Positions 34,824 to 45,236 of a DNA stretch of 59,161 nucleotides are shown here, in pieces (within the stretch, counting starts at the first letter, position 1; each line of letters begins with the position of its first letter). Made by a program: the position numbers and the translations under genes. Below the pieces are notes generated by a model. It did no database searches. It was not told the DNA's origin and saw nothing but the letters and a program-made list of their open reading frames with translations. Source of the stretch: Conidiobolus coronatus NRRL 28638 (lineage: Eukaryota > Entomophthoromycota > Entomophthoromycetes > Entomophthorales > Conidiobolaceae); NCBI GenBank assembly GCA_001566745.1, contig KQ964424.1:236360-295520 (forward strand). The letters are read 5' to 3'.

Positions 34824-35092
34824 TATGAAAGATTCTAGTTAAAACGAGGACAAATTTGTCCAAAATTTTTTATATGGAAAATTAAAAATATTTTTGATTT
34901 TTAGTTGCTTAAAGCTTATTAAAAATTAACTTTTATTAGCTAAAGCTGATATTATAGTGTTTTAATATGATACTATCGTCATTTCTCTATCAAATAATTA
35001 CTATACACAATGAAAACTCGATTGTAAAAAATTAAAATTTTGGACTGAGCTCACACAAATTTAAGCCAAATTAACCAGAACCTCTCATATAT
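34824..35092 (+). mobile_element. MITE-like element, copy 4 (well preserved)
   Basis: Begins ATATGAAAGATTCTAGTTAA and ends TTAACCAGAACCTCTCATAT; nearly identical over its length to the reverse complement of 53570-53850, including the GAAAACTCGATTGTAAAAAA segment. About 269 bp, no coding capacity. Flanks are AT-only, so a target duplication (perhaps TA) cannot be read with certainty. Confidence 0.8.
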
Positions 35093-35444
35093 AAAAATAA
35101 CTGTAAATGTTTAAATATAAAATATTATACTTATAATAAAATACTAAATTTTAGAACGAGATATTAATAGTAATAATAGTTTAAATTATAAAATATTTAT
35201 ATTTAGCTTTATATCTATATAAATGTGAAAATTAGTTTAAAAATAAAATATACTAGCTAATTATTTAAGCAATATTGGTATTAATTATTAGATAATAATT
35301 GCCATATTACTAGAAAAATAATTTTTAGATCTAGACAATTTTTAAGCAAGAATTGACCTAATAAAATGAATTCAGCTATTTGGAATTTGCTGATAAGTAG
35401 CTATTATAGCAATAAAATAATAATTTTTAATAGATTAAATTAAA

Positions 35445-35711
35445 TTAATAAATTAGATATTAGTAATTTTAATTTATTTGAGATAATTTATATAAAACTC
35501 TGTTCAAAATTATAATTTAATATAAATAAGCTATCAACTTGTATAATCATTATTTAAAAGAAAAGAGCTGCTGGAATTATATTAGAATACCATAATATCA
35601 ACTTTTATTATTAAAAAGATTATTTAATATGCTTCAAGCATACAAAAATCAAAAATACTGTAAATTTATTAAATAAAAGTTTTTTTATCAATATAACCAA
35701 AATCTTATAAA
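35445..35711 (-). mobile_element. MITE-like element, copy 5 (decayed)
   Basis: Retains CTCTGTTCAAAATTATAATT, AAAAATCAAAAATACTGTAAA and a right end ATAACCAAAATCTTATAA in the family order and spacing, but the terminal repeats are eroded. Boundaries are approximate. Confidence 0.45.
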
Positions 35712-36534
35712 TTCGATGTGTATATAGACTTCTATTATTAAAGAGCATATTTGAGTTTTATAACTTTATAGAATTATTAAAACTTAAATAAGCTTAATAA
35801 ATGACTATATTATGATATACATAATAAATAATACGAGTACAAAAAATTGAAGGAGGGCAGTTTTATAGAAACGCAGAGTTTTTTCAATATATCAAGTTTT
35901 ACCAGTCCGTTAATTAATATTATCAAATTAATTATGAGTGTTTAGAGAATTAAATTTAGTTGTGAATAATTTAAAAATTTACAATCGACAAAAAAATTTA
36001 TTTAATATTATTAATATAATTTGCAATGCTTATATAAGGTAGTTTATAATCCGATTTAAAGCAGTTCTACTATAAATAATATTGCGATATAGTAAAAAAA
36101 TTAACAAATTTTACAAATTTGATTTATTAAGCTAATTTGAAGCAACTATAATATATTTTTATTTTATTTGCCAAATTTGTATTCACTAGTGATATATATG
36201 CGCTATATAATATTATAACTTCGTAATCAAGTTATCGTGCTATACATATTAAACTTTATAGTTAAAATATATAATAAGTACAGTTAGAAAAATAGCATTT
36301 ATTTAATGCTTAAAATTTAAATAGACTAATTTAAATAATTATCCCATAATAAAAATTATAAACTTAATTTAACAACTCGTCACAGTCTTTTTTAATTATT
36401 AAATTTTACTCATAACTGAATTAAAATAATAACTTTTTAATTAATCTATTCATACTAACTTTATAAACAGATATTAAAATCAAATTGAGTAAAAAAATTA
36501 ATAAAGTTATATATAATAATATTATTATTGCAAA
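35712..36534. other. AT-rich 5' flank of VPS41
   Basis: About 820 bp leading to the VPS41 start. No gene or repeat recognised. The final about 100 bp are A/T runs. Confidence 0.5.
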
Positions 36535-39500
36535 ATGAGTGATAAAGAAGTTGAAAGCACGCCACTAACCCAAACTTCAAGCAGTCCCATTGAAGAAAAT
36601 TTATTAGACGACTTAGCTCACGAATCAGAACATTTAGATATTATGAGGTCCCCATCTTCAGTACTAAAACCTCCTTCTAACCTTCAAGATATTCAGTCAA
36701 TTGATACTATAAGCCAATTAGATAACGATTACTATGATAACGAAGAAGGCTCTGAAGAAGATGACGATTTCGAAGAAGAGCCAACTTTCAAATATCACAG
36801 ACTAACTTCTGCAACTACAGAATATTTGATAAAAGACGCAATTTCATGTATTTCCGTTAGTTCTGAATATATAGCAATAGGTACACATGGTGGTAAAGTT
36901 AATATATTAGATTTAGAAGGAAATTTAAAAACTTCATTTACTTGTCACTTCGCTACAATTAACAGTTTATCATTTGATGCCAAAAGTAGTTATATATTAA
37001 GTGGTTCTGACGATGGTACAATTGTAATTAACGGTATTTCTAATGGATTTAAATTTTCTAAAAATTTTATGAGACCTATCAAGTCAGTTTATTTATCAAG
37101 TGACTATATCCACACTGGAGGAAATCAACGATTTTTGGCTGCTGGTATGTCTGGACAAGTTATTTTACATGAAAAGGGATGGCTAGGATTTAATGAAACT
37201 ATTTTAAGTTCAGGAGATGGCCCTATTATGTCAATGTTAGGTAATAAGTCTATTGCAGCTTATTCAACGGATAGTGGTGTTCATTTATTAGATTTGGAAA
37301 GTAAAAAAGTTTTTAGTTTTATTGATAGACCCCCTAATTCTCCTAGATCAGACCTTTACCCTTGTCACTTCCACTGGAAGAGTGATGATATTCTTTATAT
37401 AGGATGGGCAGATTGCGTTAAAATTATTCATATTCAATCAAATGGAACTGTACCTAAATCAGCTGAAGTTATTAATATATTTAGAACTGATTTTGTTGTT
37501 TGTGGTATTTTTAGTTATCAAGGTCAAGTGGTTTTATTAGGGTGTGCAGAACAAATTATTAGGGATGATATGGAGGAGCATCCTAGTGATGAGAGTGTTG
37601 AAGTAGAAGCTCCCAGAGGGCCTGAACCTCCTGAAATTAGATTGGTTAATCCCGATACTGGAGAGTCATCAGCAGATATTCTTTCTATTCACGGGTATGA
37701 ACACTTCCAGTCTAGAAATTATAAACTAGTCTCTCATCCCATGTCCGAAACTTTTTATGTTGCAAGTCCTAAAGACTTGTTATTAGCTAAGCCACGCGAT
37801 GCAGACGATCATATTGATTGGTTATTGGAATATGAACGTTATCAAGATGCATTGGATCTTATTCAAGGTACAGTACCCGCTAGTTTACAAAGGTACACGT
37901 TTAGACAAGTTGGTAGAGCTTATATGCACCACTTACTTGAAGAGCGTAATTATATTAAAGTAGCGCAACTTTGTCCTGAAATGCTTCTTGACGATACGGA
38001 ATTATGGGAACAATGGATATTTGCATTCTCTGAAGTTGGTCAATTAGAAGCTATGGTCCCTTATATCCCAACTAGACAACCTCAATTAAGTAGTACTATT
38101 TACGAGATGATTCTTTCTCACTTCTTAACAACTGGTCACTATGAAACTTTATTCAAAACTATAAGATCTTGGCCTCCTAATTTATACGGAATTCCTACTA
38201 TTATAACTGCTATTCAAGATAAATTGGATGATGCTAGGGATAGAGGAAGTAATGAAGATACTCACATGTTACTTGGATGTATGGCAGAGCTTCATTTATT
38301 AAATGATGAACCTCAAAAAGCATTGGACTTTTACTTGAAACTCAAAGACGACAGAGTATTCCCTCTTATTGAAGGAAATAATTTGTATAAATTTGTTCAA
38401 GATAAAGTTCTACCTTTAATGGAATTAGATGAAACTCATTATAGTTCACCTCAAGAATATGCTAATGCTTCTGTAGAAGAAACTAGTCAACTTAGAGCAG
38501 CAGGTTTGTTAATTAGAAATACAGATACTATTCCAGTTAGTAAAGTTGTAGATCAACTGGAACGATCAAGTCCTCGTTTACTTCATAGTTATTTACACGG
38601 TATTTACTTAAGAGATTACCATCTTGCTAGCTTATACCATAACCTTCAATTGGACTTGTATGCTCGTTTTGATTACAATTTACTTAAAGGTTTCTTAAAA
38701 ACTAGTAATTATTATAGTTTACAAAGAGCTTATGAAATTTGTAAAGAGAGGGATTTTGTACCTGAACTAGTTTTTATTCTAGGTAGAATGGGTAATCAAC
38801 AAGAGGCTTTACAGTTAATTATAGAACGCTTAGATGATGTAGAAGGAGCTATTGAATTTGCTAAAGAGCATGACGATCCTGATTTATGGACCCACTTACT
38901 CAAGTATTCTGCCGATAAACCACTCTTCCTAAAAGGTTTACTAGAAAGAGCTGGATCGCATATTAGTCCAATTAGAGTTATTCAAGCCATTCCTCTAGGT
39001 TTAGAAATTCCTGGTTTAAAGCATAGTATAATTAAAATTTTACAAGATTTTAGTTTACAAATGGAACTTCGACTAGGTTGTCAAAGAGTATTAAACAGAG
39101 ATTGCACCCAATTAAGAGATAAATTACATGTTTATCATCGCCAAGGTATTTATCCATTATCAGGCCCTCACCCCGTAGCTGACCTAGAAGATAACGAGTT
39201 TATTGTAGAGTGTAGCGGTTGTACACTTCCCCTTCAAGTTGCCGAAAGCGAACCCGTAGTAGTATTCTTTTGTAAACATGCATACCATCAAGACTGTTTA
39301 ATTCCTGATGATTTGCCGACAGCTCCTAGCTATCAAAAATTATTAGATAATACGGCACAAAATCAATCACAAAGCTTGAAAAATAATATTAGAACAAAAT
39401 TAGATTACTCTCTGAAGCTTCAAAGTGAATTTAATGACTATTTAGTTTGTAGGCAGTGTAGGGAAACAGGAGCAGATGACTCTATTGCAGTGTCGAGTAT

Positions 39501-39720
39501 TCCTGGTGATGATAATAAGAGATCAGCTGTTAGTAATTGGAAGAAGTGGAGATGGGCAGGTAATGCAGAAGCTGCTAATGGTGATGATAGTGAACTTCAA
39601 TTAATTGATAATTTTGTGGATAGTGGTAATAGTAATGATAAGAGTAATCAATCCAGGTTACAAAGCTCAGGTGGAGATGACGATTTGCCACCAATGGTTG
39701 ATTTGAAACTTAATTTATAG
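36535..39720 (+). CDS. VPS41: HOPS complex subunit Vps41
   Basis: Single exon of 1061 residues, unusual beside its intron-rich neighbours. N-terminal 75 residues are acidic and disordered (YYDNEEGSEEDDDFEEE). A beta-propeller follows (about 85-420) beginning KYHRLTSATTEYLIKDAISC with GTHGGKVNILD, then a clathrin-heavy-chain-like alpha-solenoid (about 430-860) with DHIDWLLEYERYQDAL, VYLHG-like LLHSYLHGIYLRDYH and AIEFAKEHDDPDLWTHLLKYS. The C-terminus has a RING-H2 (VECSGC, FCKHAYHQDC, CRQC), interrupted by a Gln/Asn-rich insert. Vps41 tethers endosomes and AP-3 vesicles to the vacuole as part of HOPS. The domain order and conserved blocks match the family throughout. Confidence 0.97.
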   Translation: MSDKEVESTPLTQTSSSPIEENLLDDLAHESEHLDIMRSPSSVLKPPSNLQDIQSIDTISQLDNDYYDNEEGSEEDDDFEEEPTFKYHRLTSATTEYLIKDAISCISVSSEYIAIGTHGGKVNILDLEGNLKTSFTCHFATINSLSFDAKSSYILSGSDDGTIVINGISNGFKFSKNFMRPIKSVYLSSDYIHTGGNQRFLAAGMSGQVILHEKGWLGFNETILSSGDGPIMSMLGNKSIAAYSTDSGVHLLDLESKKVFSFIDRPPNSPRSDLYPCHFHWKSDDILYIGWADCVKIIHIQSNGTVPKSAEVINIFRTDFVVCGIFSYQGQVVLLGCAEQIIRDDMEEHPSDESVEVEAPRGPEPPEIRLVNPDTGESSADILSIHGYEHFQSRNYKLVSHPMSETFYVASPKDLLLAKPRDADDHIDWLLEYERYQDALDLIQGTVPASLQRYTFRQVGRAYMHHLLEERNYIKVAQLCPEMLLDDTELWEQWIFAFSEVGQLEAMVPYIPTRQPQLSSTIYEMILSHFLTTGHYETLFKTIRSWPPNLYGIPTIITAIQDKLDDARDRGSNEDTHMLLGCMAELHLLNDEPQKALDFYLKLKDDRVFPLIEGNNLYKFVQDKVLPLMELDETHYSSPQEYANASVEETSQLRAAGLLIRNTDTIPVSKVVDQLERSSPRLLHSYLHGIYLRDYHLASLYHNLQLDLYARFDYNLLKGFLKTSNYYSLQRAYEICKERDFVPELVFILGRMGNQQEALQLIIERLDDVEGAIEFAKEHDDPDLWTHLLKYSADKPLFLKGLLERAGSHISPIRVIQAIPLGLEIPGLKHSIIKILQDFSLQMELRLGCQRVLNRDCTQLRDKLHVYHRQGIYPLSGPHPVADLEDNEFIVECSGCTLPLQVAESEPVVVFFCKHAYHQDCLIPDDLPTAPSYQKLLDNTAQNQSQSLKNNIRTKLDYSLKLQSEFNDYLVCRQCRETGADDSIAVSSIPGDDNKRSAVSNWKKWRWAGNAEAANGDDSELQLIDNFVDSGNSNDKSNQSRLQSSGGDDDLPPMVDLKLNL

Positions 39721-40336
39721 TGTTTAATTTGATAATAAATTACAAATTATATTTAAATAATAATTAATAGTTATTCAACTTATTCTAAATTAGTTAATAT
39801 TTTATATTTTATTATAATAGAGACACAATTTATATTCATAATTGTAATTGTTATACTTGGTAAAATCAATCTGTTAATTGACTGCTAAAATTCCCTAATT
39901 AGAAGTCTACCACTCAAAATATAAGTATATTGAGCTCTTAGAGTTTTAATTTAATTATAACAATATTTAATGTATTTATATATAATAGATGGTTTAAGCT
40001 AAAGGTATCCATAATAGAGTATTGATAGCTATAATTAAAGCTTTTGGAGTTATATGCTTTAGAGAAGTTATACGTATTAGTTTGCTAATTAAGCTTTGGT
40101 GCTTTAATATATTATTATATTATATGATAGCATACTATTTAGAAGATAGTCTACAACTTTATTACCAAATTGCATTTTTATTTAATTTATACGCTTTAAA
40201 ACCAACACTTGATACTAATCAAAAAAAATTAAGTTCATTGATCTGAATCTCGATATTAGCATAGTTGAACAAATTAACCAATTAAATTAATCTTTTATAA
40301 TTTTATTTTAACTAATGACATAATCAAAATTTTTTT
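39721..40336. other. Intergenic region before the assembly gap
   Basis: About 600 bp downstream of VPS41, AT-rich. A 74-codon open frame at 40022 lacks an ATG start and any recognisable feature. Ends in a T run at the gap edge. Confidence 0.5.
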
Positions 40337-40460
40337 NNNNNNNNNNNNNNNNNNNNNNNNNNNNNNNNNNNNNNNNNNNNNNNNNNNNNNNNNNNNNNNN
40401 NNNNNNNNNNNNNNNNNNNNNNNNNNNNNNNNNNNNNNNNNNNNNNNNNNNNNNNNNNNN
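40337..40460. other. Assembly gap (124 N)
   Basis: Run of N. It follows a T homopolymer, a common cause of assembly breaks. True length is unknown. The gap ends 85 bp before the UEV start codon, so part of that promoter may be missing. Confidence 1.
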
Positions 40461-40545
40461 ACTACTGAGTTATTATTAAATTAAAAATATTATTTTTATG
40501 TGTTTATTTAGTTGAATAAAAAAAAGAAAATTTAAATTGTTAATT

Positions 40546-41177
40546 ATGGCCAAAGGTAAATTAAGAAAAACTAAATTATATGTTAAGTGTATTAATTAAA
40601 GTTATAAAAAGTTCCTCGTAATTTTAGATTATTAGAAGAGTTAGAAAAGGGTGAAAAAGGTATTGGAGGTGGAGTTTGCAGTTATGGTTTAGCTGATGGT
40701 GACGATATTACTATGTCTAATTGGAATGGTACTATTATTGGTCCCCTACACGTAACTCAAAATATTTATAAAATAATATCTGTATTAATAACAAGTTTTT
40801 AGACCGTTCATGAGAATAGAATTTACAGTTTAAAAATTCATTGTGATGAGCAATATCCCGATAGACCCCCTTTAGTTAGCTTTTTATCTAAAATTAACTT
40901 AACTTGCGTTAATCCAGCTAATGGACAAGTAAATTTACATAATTACTAATATTATTAATTTACTAAATTTTATTATTCAATTAATAGGTTGATAATACTA
41001 AAGTTGGTTGCTTAAACGGTTGGAAGAGAGAATATACTTTAGAAACCGTTTTAACTGAGTTACGCAAGTAAGTCAATAACTTTTTTAGTTTTATAAATTA
41101 TTAATTTATTATTTAGGGAAATGATTGCCCCTCAAAACAAAAAAACTCCTCAACCACCAGAGGGTACTTTATTTTAA
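40546..41177 (+). CDS. MMS2: Ubiquitin-conjugating enzyme variant (Mms2/Uev1)
   Basis: Five exons: 40546-40555 (10 nt), 40612-40751, 40803-40928, 40988-41067, 41117-41177; introns 49-59 bp; 138 residues, the usual length. The spliced N-terminus [20 protein letters not shown] is the classic family start and fixes the tiny first exon, whose acceptor is an unusual ATAAAAAG. A UBC fold without active-site cysteine: the segment [10 protein letters not shown] followed by the next exon replaces the catalytic loop. Uev proteins pair with Ubc13 to build Lys63-linked chains in DNA-damage tolerance (Rad5/PCNA). [16 protein letters not shown] and the ending PQPPEGTLF support the call. Confidence 0.95.
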
Positions 41178-41947
41178 TTTATTAAAATTAATATTTTTTA
41201 TATACGTGCTGCACCTCTCGCTTTCTGACACTGATAATACAAAATAATACATCTTTCATTAAATTCTTGTCAACTAACTATCTCTTCATTGTTATATCAA
41301 AGCTGCGCTATTTAATAATATATGAATTGGATTTTATTGGAGTTTTATTAATGCAAATTTAATGATTTTAAAATATTTTCAATACTTTTATAGCTAAATA
41401 TTAACGCAATGTGTTTTTTATTCTTTAATACGGAATAGATATATTCAATAATCTATAAGCTTTTATTTATTGTTATTTTTATAGCTATTAATTTGAATAA
41501 TTTTGCTGTTGCATATTAAATCATTTCATTATCTTTTTGTTAGCTAGCTGAGAGTTTATTGTATATCATTTAATTAGTTAATGATGCAAATGATATCTTA
41601 TTAACTAAATAAACTCATGAATTTCTTTAACAGATTATATCCTAACATTACTATTTAGTTTAGAGTTCGCTGATTGAATCTATAGGCAAGCTATGAACAT
41701 CTGGTTTATTTTGCTGTACATCAATTAATTTTTATGTTTAGCTTTTATACATACACTCTAAGATAGCGTAAATATTAAATATAACAGAGTAGCTAGACTA
41801 TAATATTTGAGCAAAAAGAATAATCCAATACTTTGCCACTAAGAGTTATATTTTTTACGAGTATGATATATAGCTTGATAACTGTATAAAAAATCACTCA
41901 TAATTGGATATTTTTAATACTATTCATTATAAAAATAGATATTAGAA
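41178..41947. other. AT-rich intergenic region
   Basis: About 770 bp between the UEV gene and tRNA-Asn. Nothing recognised. Confidence 0.5.
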
Positions 41948-42021
41948 CGCTCCCAGGTGGGCTTGAACCACCAACCTCCCGATTAACAGTCGGACGCGCT
42001 AGCCAATTGCGCCATGGAAGC
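41948..42021 (-). tRNA. tRNA-Asn (GTT)
   Basis: 74-nt cloverleaf without intron. Acceptor GCTTCCA pairs with TGGGAGC (one G-T), discriminator G. Anticodon loop CTGTTAA with stem CCGA/TCGG gives GTT. D-arm TGGCGCAATTGGCTAGCGC and T-arm GGTGG-TTCAAGC-CCACC are intact. Confidence 0.96.
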
Positions 42022-43060
42022 TTGAAATCTCAGTATACATATTTTTTGAATTCAGCAATAAAAATGCTTATTTTATAGCACATTATTATCATTGTTTTTC
42101 AAATATTTTTATAACTATGTTATTCTTTAAACTTGGTCTACAAATCAAAGGATTAACCTTTTCTCGCTTAATTATTACTTCATGTATTATATTTCTTACA
42201 CTATTTAACTATGTCATTGGATATATTTACATACGTTAAATGCTTAATTTCTACTTTGTCAAAGCTTATCATATATAAAAGCTGTGAATAGCTCGATTTA
42301 CATATGTATATGACAACTATTACACAAGTATGCGCATCTTAAAAATGTAGTATTTTATATTATAATGATATAAATAAATAATGGACTTGGATTAACAAGT
42401 ATTAATCCAATATTATAACCAATTTTTCTTCTTTCTATAACTGTGCTTTTTGACTTAAAAAGAAAATGCTATCAAATATTCCTTTTTAGCCCTATTATCA
42501 CTTAAAAATCGTGATTAAGTTTGGAATGTTAATTTGAATTGAGTACAATTAAATTACTCATGTTATACAAAAGTTTTAGATCAAGTTCATCTATTTTTAG
42601 AATATTCAGCTTATTATTTAGAAGATAATAGATTTGTAAATCGTTAGTTGTCTCTATGCAGCTTTATTTTATAGTAATTATAACATATCTAGGTTTATTT
42701 ATGAAATTGAGCTTTAGATGTTAGTTTAAAGCTTACAAAGTTTATCTATTAAACTAGCACATACACTAAACTGTATCAATTCTCTACATTATTTAAATTA
42801 ATTTTTAAACCACCTAATCCACCTTGAAATAAAAGTTATAATTTGTACTTTTTAATATCAAAGCTGAGAGTATATAATTAGTTTTAATTATGATTTGTGC
42901 CAACTATTACACTTAAATATTATGAGCGGAGTTTAATTAAAGAAATTCATTGGATTATTTCTATATTTAACTAATCAATTCAAGTTTTAACTTTTCATGC
43001 TAACGAAGTGAACTGATTATATAATTAATAAAGTGGGAACTTTAATATTATCGCTTACAC
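42022..43060. other. AT-rich intergenic region
   Basis: About 1 kb between tRNA-Asn and the promoter of the first small secreted protein. No gene seen. Confidence 0.5.
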
Positions 43061-43068
43061 TATATAAG
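43061..43068 (+). promoter_or_regulatory. TATA box of first secreted cysteine-rich gene
   Basis: TATATAAG, 66 bp upstream of the ATG. It is followed by CCCATCACTACCCATTAAGT, which closely parallels the sequence after the TATA box of the paralogue at 44946, so the core promoter is conserved between them. Confidence 0.7.
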
Positions 43069-43126
43069 CCCATCACTACCCATTAAGTAAATAACTTATC
43101 TTAATAGTTTATTATTACTTAATATC

Positions 43127-43510
43127 ATGAAATTCTTCACTGCTGCTTTATTATCCTTATTCTCCATCAATAACGTCTTAGCCCAAGACCCTTGCTCCAT
43201 CAACTTCACTATTGCTTACGAAATCGACACTGGTAGTCGTAACGGTCAATGTGCCAAGTCTGTTGTTGGTGTTAACAACGTCGATCGTAACTGTTTATAC
43301 AAACTCGGTGCCACTACCGCCTGTATGATGTCTGCCTTCTCCTTTGCTTACTTACCCGGTACTAAGGAAAATGCTATTGAAGCTGCTAAGAAGTGCCCTT
43401 GTGCTGGTACTACTCCTGTTCCTTCCCCTACTACTGTTGCTACTCAGCCTCCTGTAGCCACTACCACTACCAGTGTTGCTACTAAAAAGCCTAAGTGTAA
43501 GAAGAATTAA
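43127..43510 (+). CDS. Small secreted cysteine-rich protein, member 1
   Basis: 127 residues, no intron. Signal peptide 1-19 or 20 (MKFFTAALLSLFSINNVLAQ). The mature core has six cysteines at 23, 42, 56, 66, 90 and 92, with conserved text FTIAYEID, NVDRNCLYKLGATTACM and LPGTKENAIEAAKKCPC; three disulfides are likely. A Pro/Thr-rich tail (94-118), probably O-glycosylated, ends in a basic KKPKCKKN with a seventh cysteine. First of three paralogues in 4.6 kb. I do not recognise the family; it resembles neither hydrophobins (wrong Cys pattern) nor CFEM (eight Cys). C-ending codons suggest high expression. Role unknown. Confidence 0.88.
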   Translation: MKFFTAALLSLFSINNVLAQDPCSINFTIAYEIDTGSRNGQCAKSVVGVNNVDRNCLYKLGATTACMMSAFSFAYLPGTKENAIEAAKKCPCAGTTPVPSPTTVATQPPVATTTTSVATKKPKCKKN

Positions 43511-44887
43511 AATTAATTAATAGTATTTTGCATCTAAATAATAATTATAATCTAATAAAAATGTATAAACCCTATAATATATATAATACATAGTTCAAAT
43601 GATTTTATTATGACAACGCGTATTAACTTAATATTAATAATGAATAAATATTGTCTATTACTTTGTTCTAATGTATATATTAATATATTAAATTTTAATA
43701 ATCTAATGAGCTTAAAGAGACTCAAAAAAATTTATATAGCTTACATTAGCTGATATCAAAATATTTAGACTTTGGATTATTCATTATCAAGTAAGCATAC
43801 ATTTTAACAAGCATTGTAACATGTAGTAGTAGTGAAAAATAAATATTTAGAGATAGCACAATGTGCAATAAGGAAGAATCTGGAATTAGAATGTTATTTA
43901 AATGTAAAAACACACATTGACTAGGAATAAACAATTTTATACTTGGTTCTGATATGGATTTTCAATATACGGATTAAAAGTAATTGCTATAATTGAGACG
44001 AAAAATTGTTAATAAAACAATGTGTGTATAAAGTTGTATTTAGATTTTATTAAACTTTATACTTGAGACTTACAGATTGATTATCGTAAAGAGAAAAGAG
44101 TTTATTGTTAAATATGCTATTTTGAAAAATAATAATTGAATTATTAGTCCGCTGTATTGAGCATCTAACAATAGTTTTATCAAATTCTCAAACTGATATA
44201 ATTTTGTACAAAAGCGCAATTTTAAAAACCTTTGCTCAAAAAGTCACTACAAAATATTCATAATTAGCGAATAACACCGCGCATGGTAAACTGGATACCG
44301 TTACTACCAACAATATTCACTTAGATTTGTTAATGCCCAAGCATCTTCTTATATTTCAGCCAAAAACAGTATTTAACATGCTAACAACAAAATTTAGCGC
44401 ATTCTAACAAAATGATCTAAATTTATGCAATTTAAAGTAATCATCATTATTTTTAGATTTTTCAGAGTTCCATTTAACAAGAGTGGTAAATTTGTTAAAA
44501 ATAGCGTGAACAAGTAATAATATACATTCACTAGTAAACAGAATTATAGTTTTGTTAATATTTATTTTGCACTACTCCTTATTTTAGTAAATTTTGTTTA
44601 AATTTGGAGTAGAGAATGCTAGTCAACAATAGGTCATTTCTTTCATGCTATGATCCTAAATAGATTGAATAGTATTTTAATTATAGTCTCCTTAATAATT
44701 TTTATCCGCCTTTTAATTAATTGAATATATTGGGATTCTAATTACTTCATATTTGAATACTGTGCGATGTTAATGATATTTCATTCTTAATCAAAATTTG
44801 AACAAATTTCTATTTTAATCCAATTCAAATTCAAGTTTTATGTAAGTGTGATGGAATTTAATGTGACTGAGAATAAGTTTGGTTAAG
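43511..44887. other. AT-rich intergenic region
   Basis: About 1.4 kb between the first two secreted-protein genes. Mostly AT-rich. A short minus-strand stretch near 44273-44328 has locally higher GC and reads as a protein-like tail, possibly a relic (see findings). Confidence 0.5.
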
Positions 44888-44895
44888 TATATAAA
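44888..44895 (+). promoter_or_regulatory. TATA box of second secreted cysteine-rich gene
   Basis: TATATAAA, 58 bp before the ATG, followed by CCTATCATTCTCCATTAAGC and ACTTATC as in the first paralogue. Conservation of this block against diverged surroundings suggests function in initiation. Confidence 0.68.
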
Positions 44896-44945
44896 CCTAT
44901 CATTCTCCATTAAGCAAGACTTATCCTTTAGCAAATTCTTTAAAA

Positions 44946-45236
44946 ATGAAATTCTTTACCGCCTCCTTATTATCCCTCTTATCCATTAACAACGTCTTAG
45001 CCCAAGACCCTTGCTCTTTATACTTCACCATTGCTTACGAAATCAATCCCAACAGCCCTAATGGTCAATGTAACAAGCAATCTGTTTCCGTTGAAAATGT
45101 TGATCGTAGCTGCTTATACTCCCTTGGTGCCACTACTGCCTGTATGATGTCAGGATTCTCTTTTGCTTACTTACCTGGTACTAAGGAAAATGCTCTTGAA
45201 GCTGCTAAGAAGTGCCAATGCACTAAGAAAAACTAA
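44946..45236 (+). CDS. Small secreted cysteine-rich protein, member 2
   Basis: 96 residues, no intron. Signal peptide 1-20 nearly identical to that of member 1. Six cysteines at exactly the same positions (23, 42, 56, 66, 90, 92). The protein stops four residues after the last cysteine (TKKN), so it lacks the Pro/Thr tail; this defines the core domain as about 70 residues. The region between Cys23 and Cys56 is the most variable (INPNSPNGQCNKQSVSVE). Function unknown; a secreted effector, cell-wall or antimicrobial role are all possible and unsupported beyond the architecture. Confidence 0.88.
   Translation: MKFFTASLLSLLSINNVLAQDPCSLYFTIAYEINPNSPNGQCNKQSVSVENVDRSCLYSLGATTACMMSGFSFAYLPGTKENALEAAKKCQCTKKN

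Noticed and set aside
40022-40246. 74-codon open frame before the N gap
   Set aside because: No ATG at the start, random composition, no recognisable motif.
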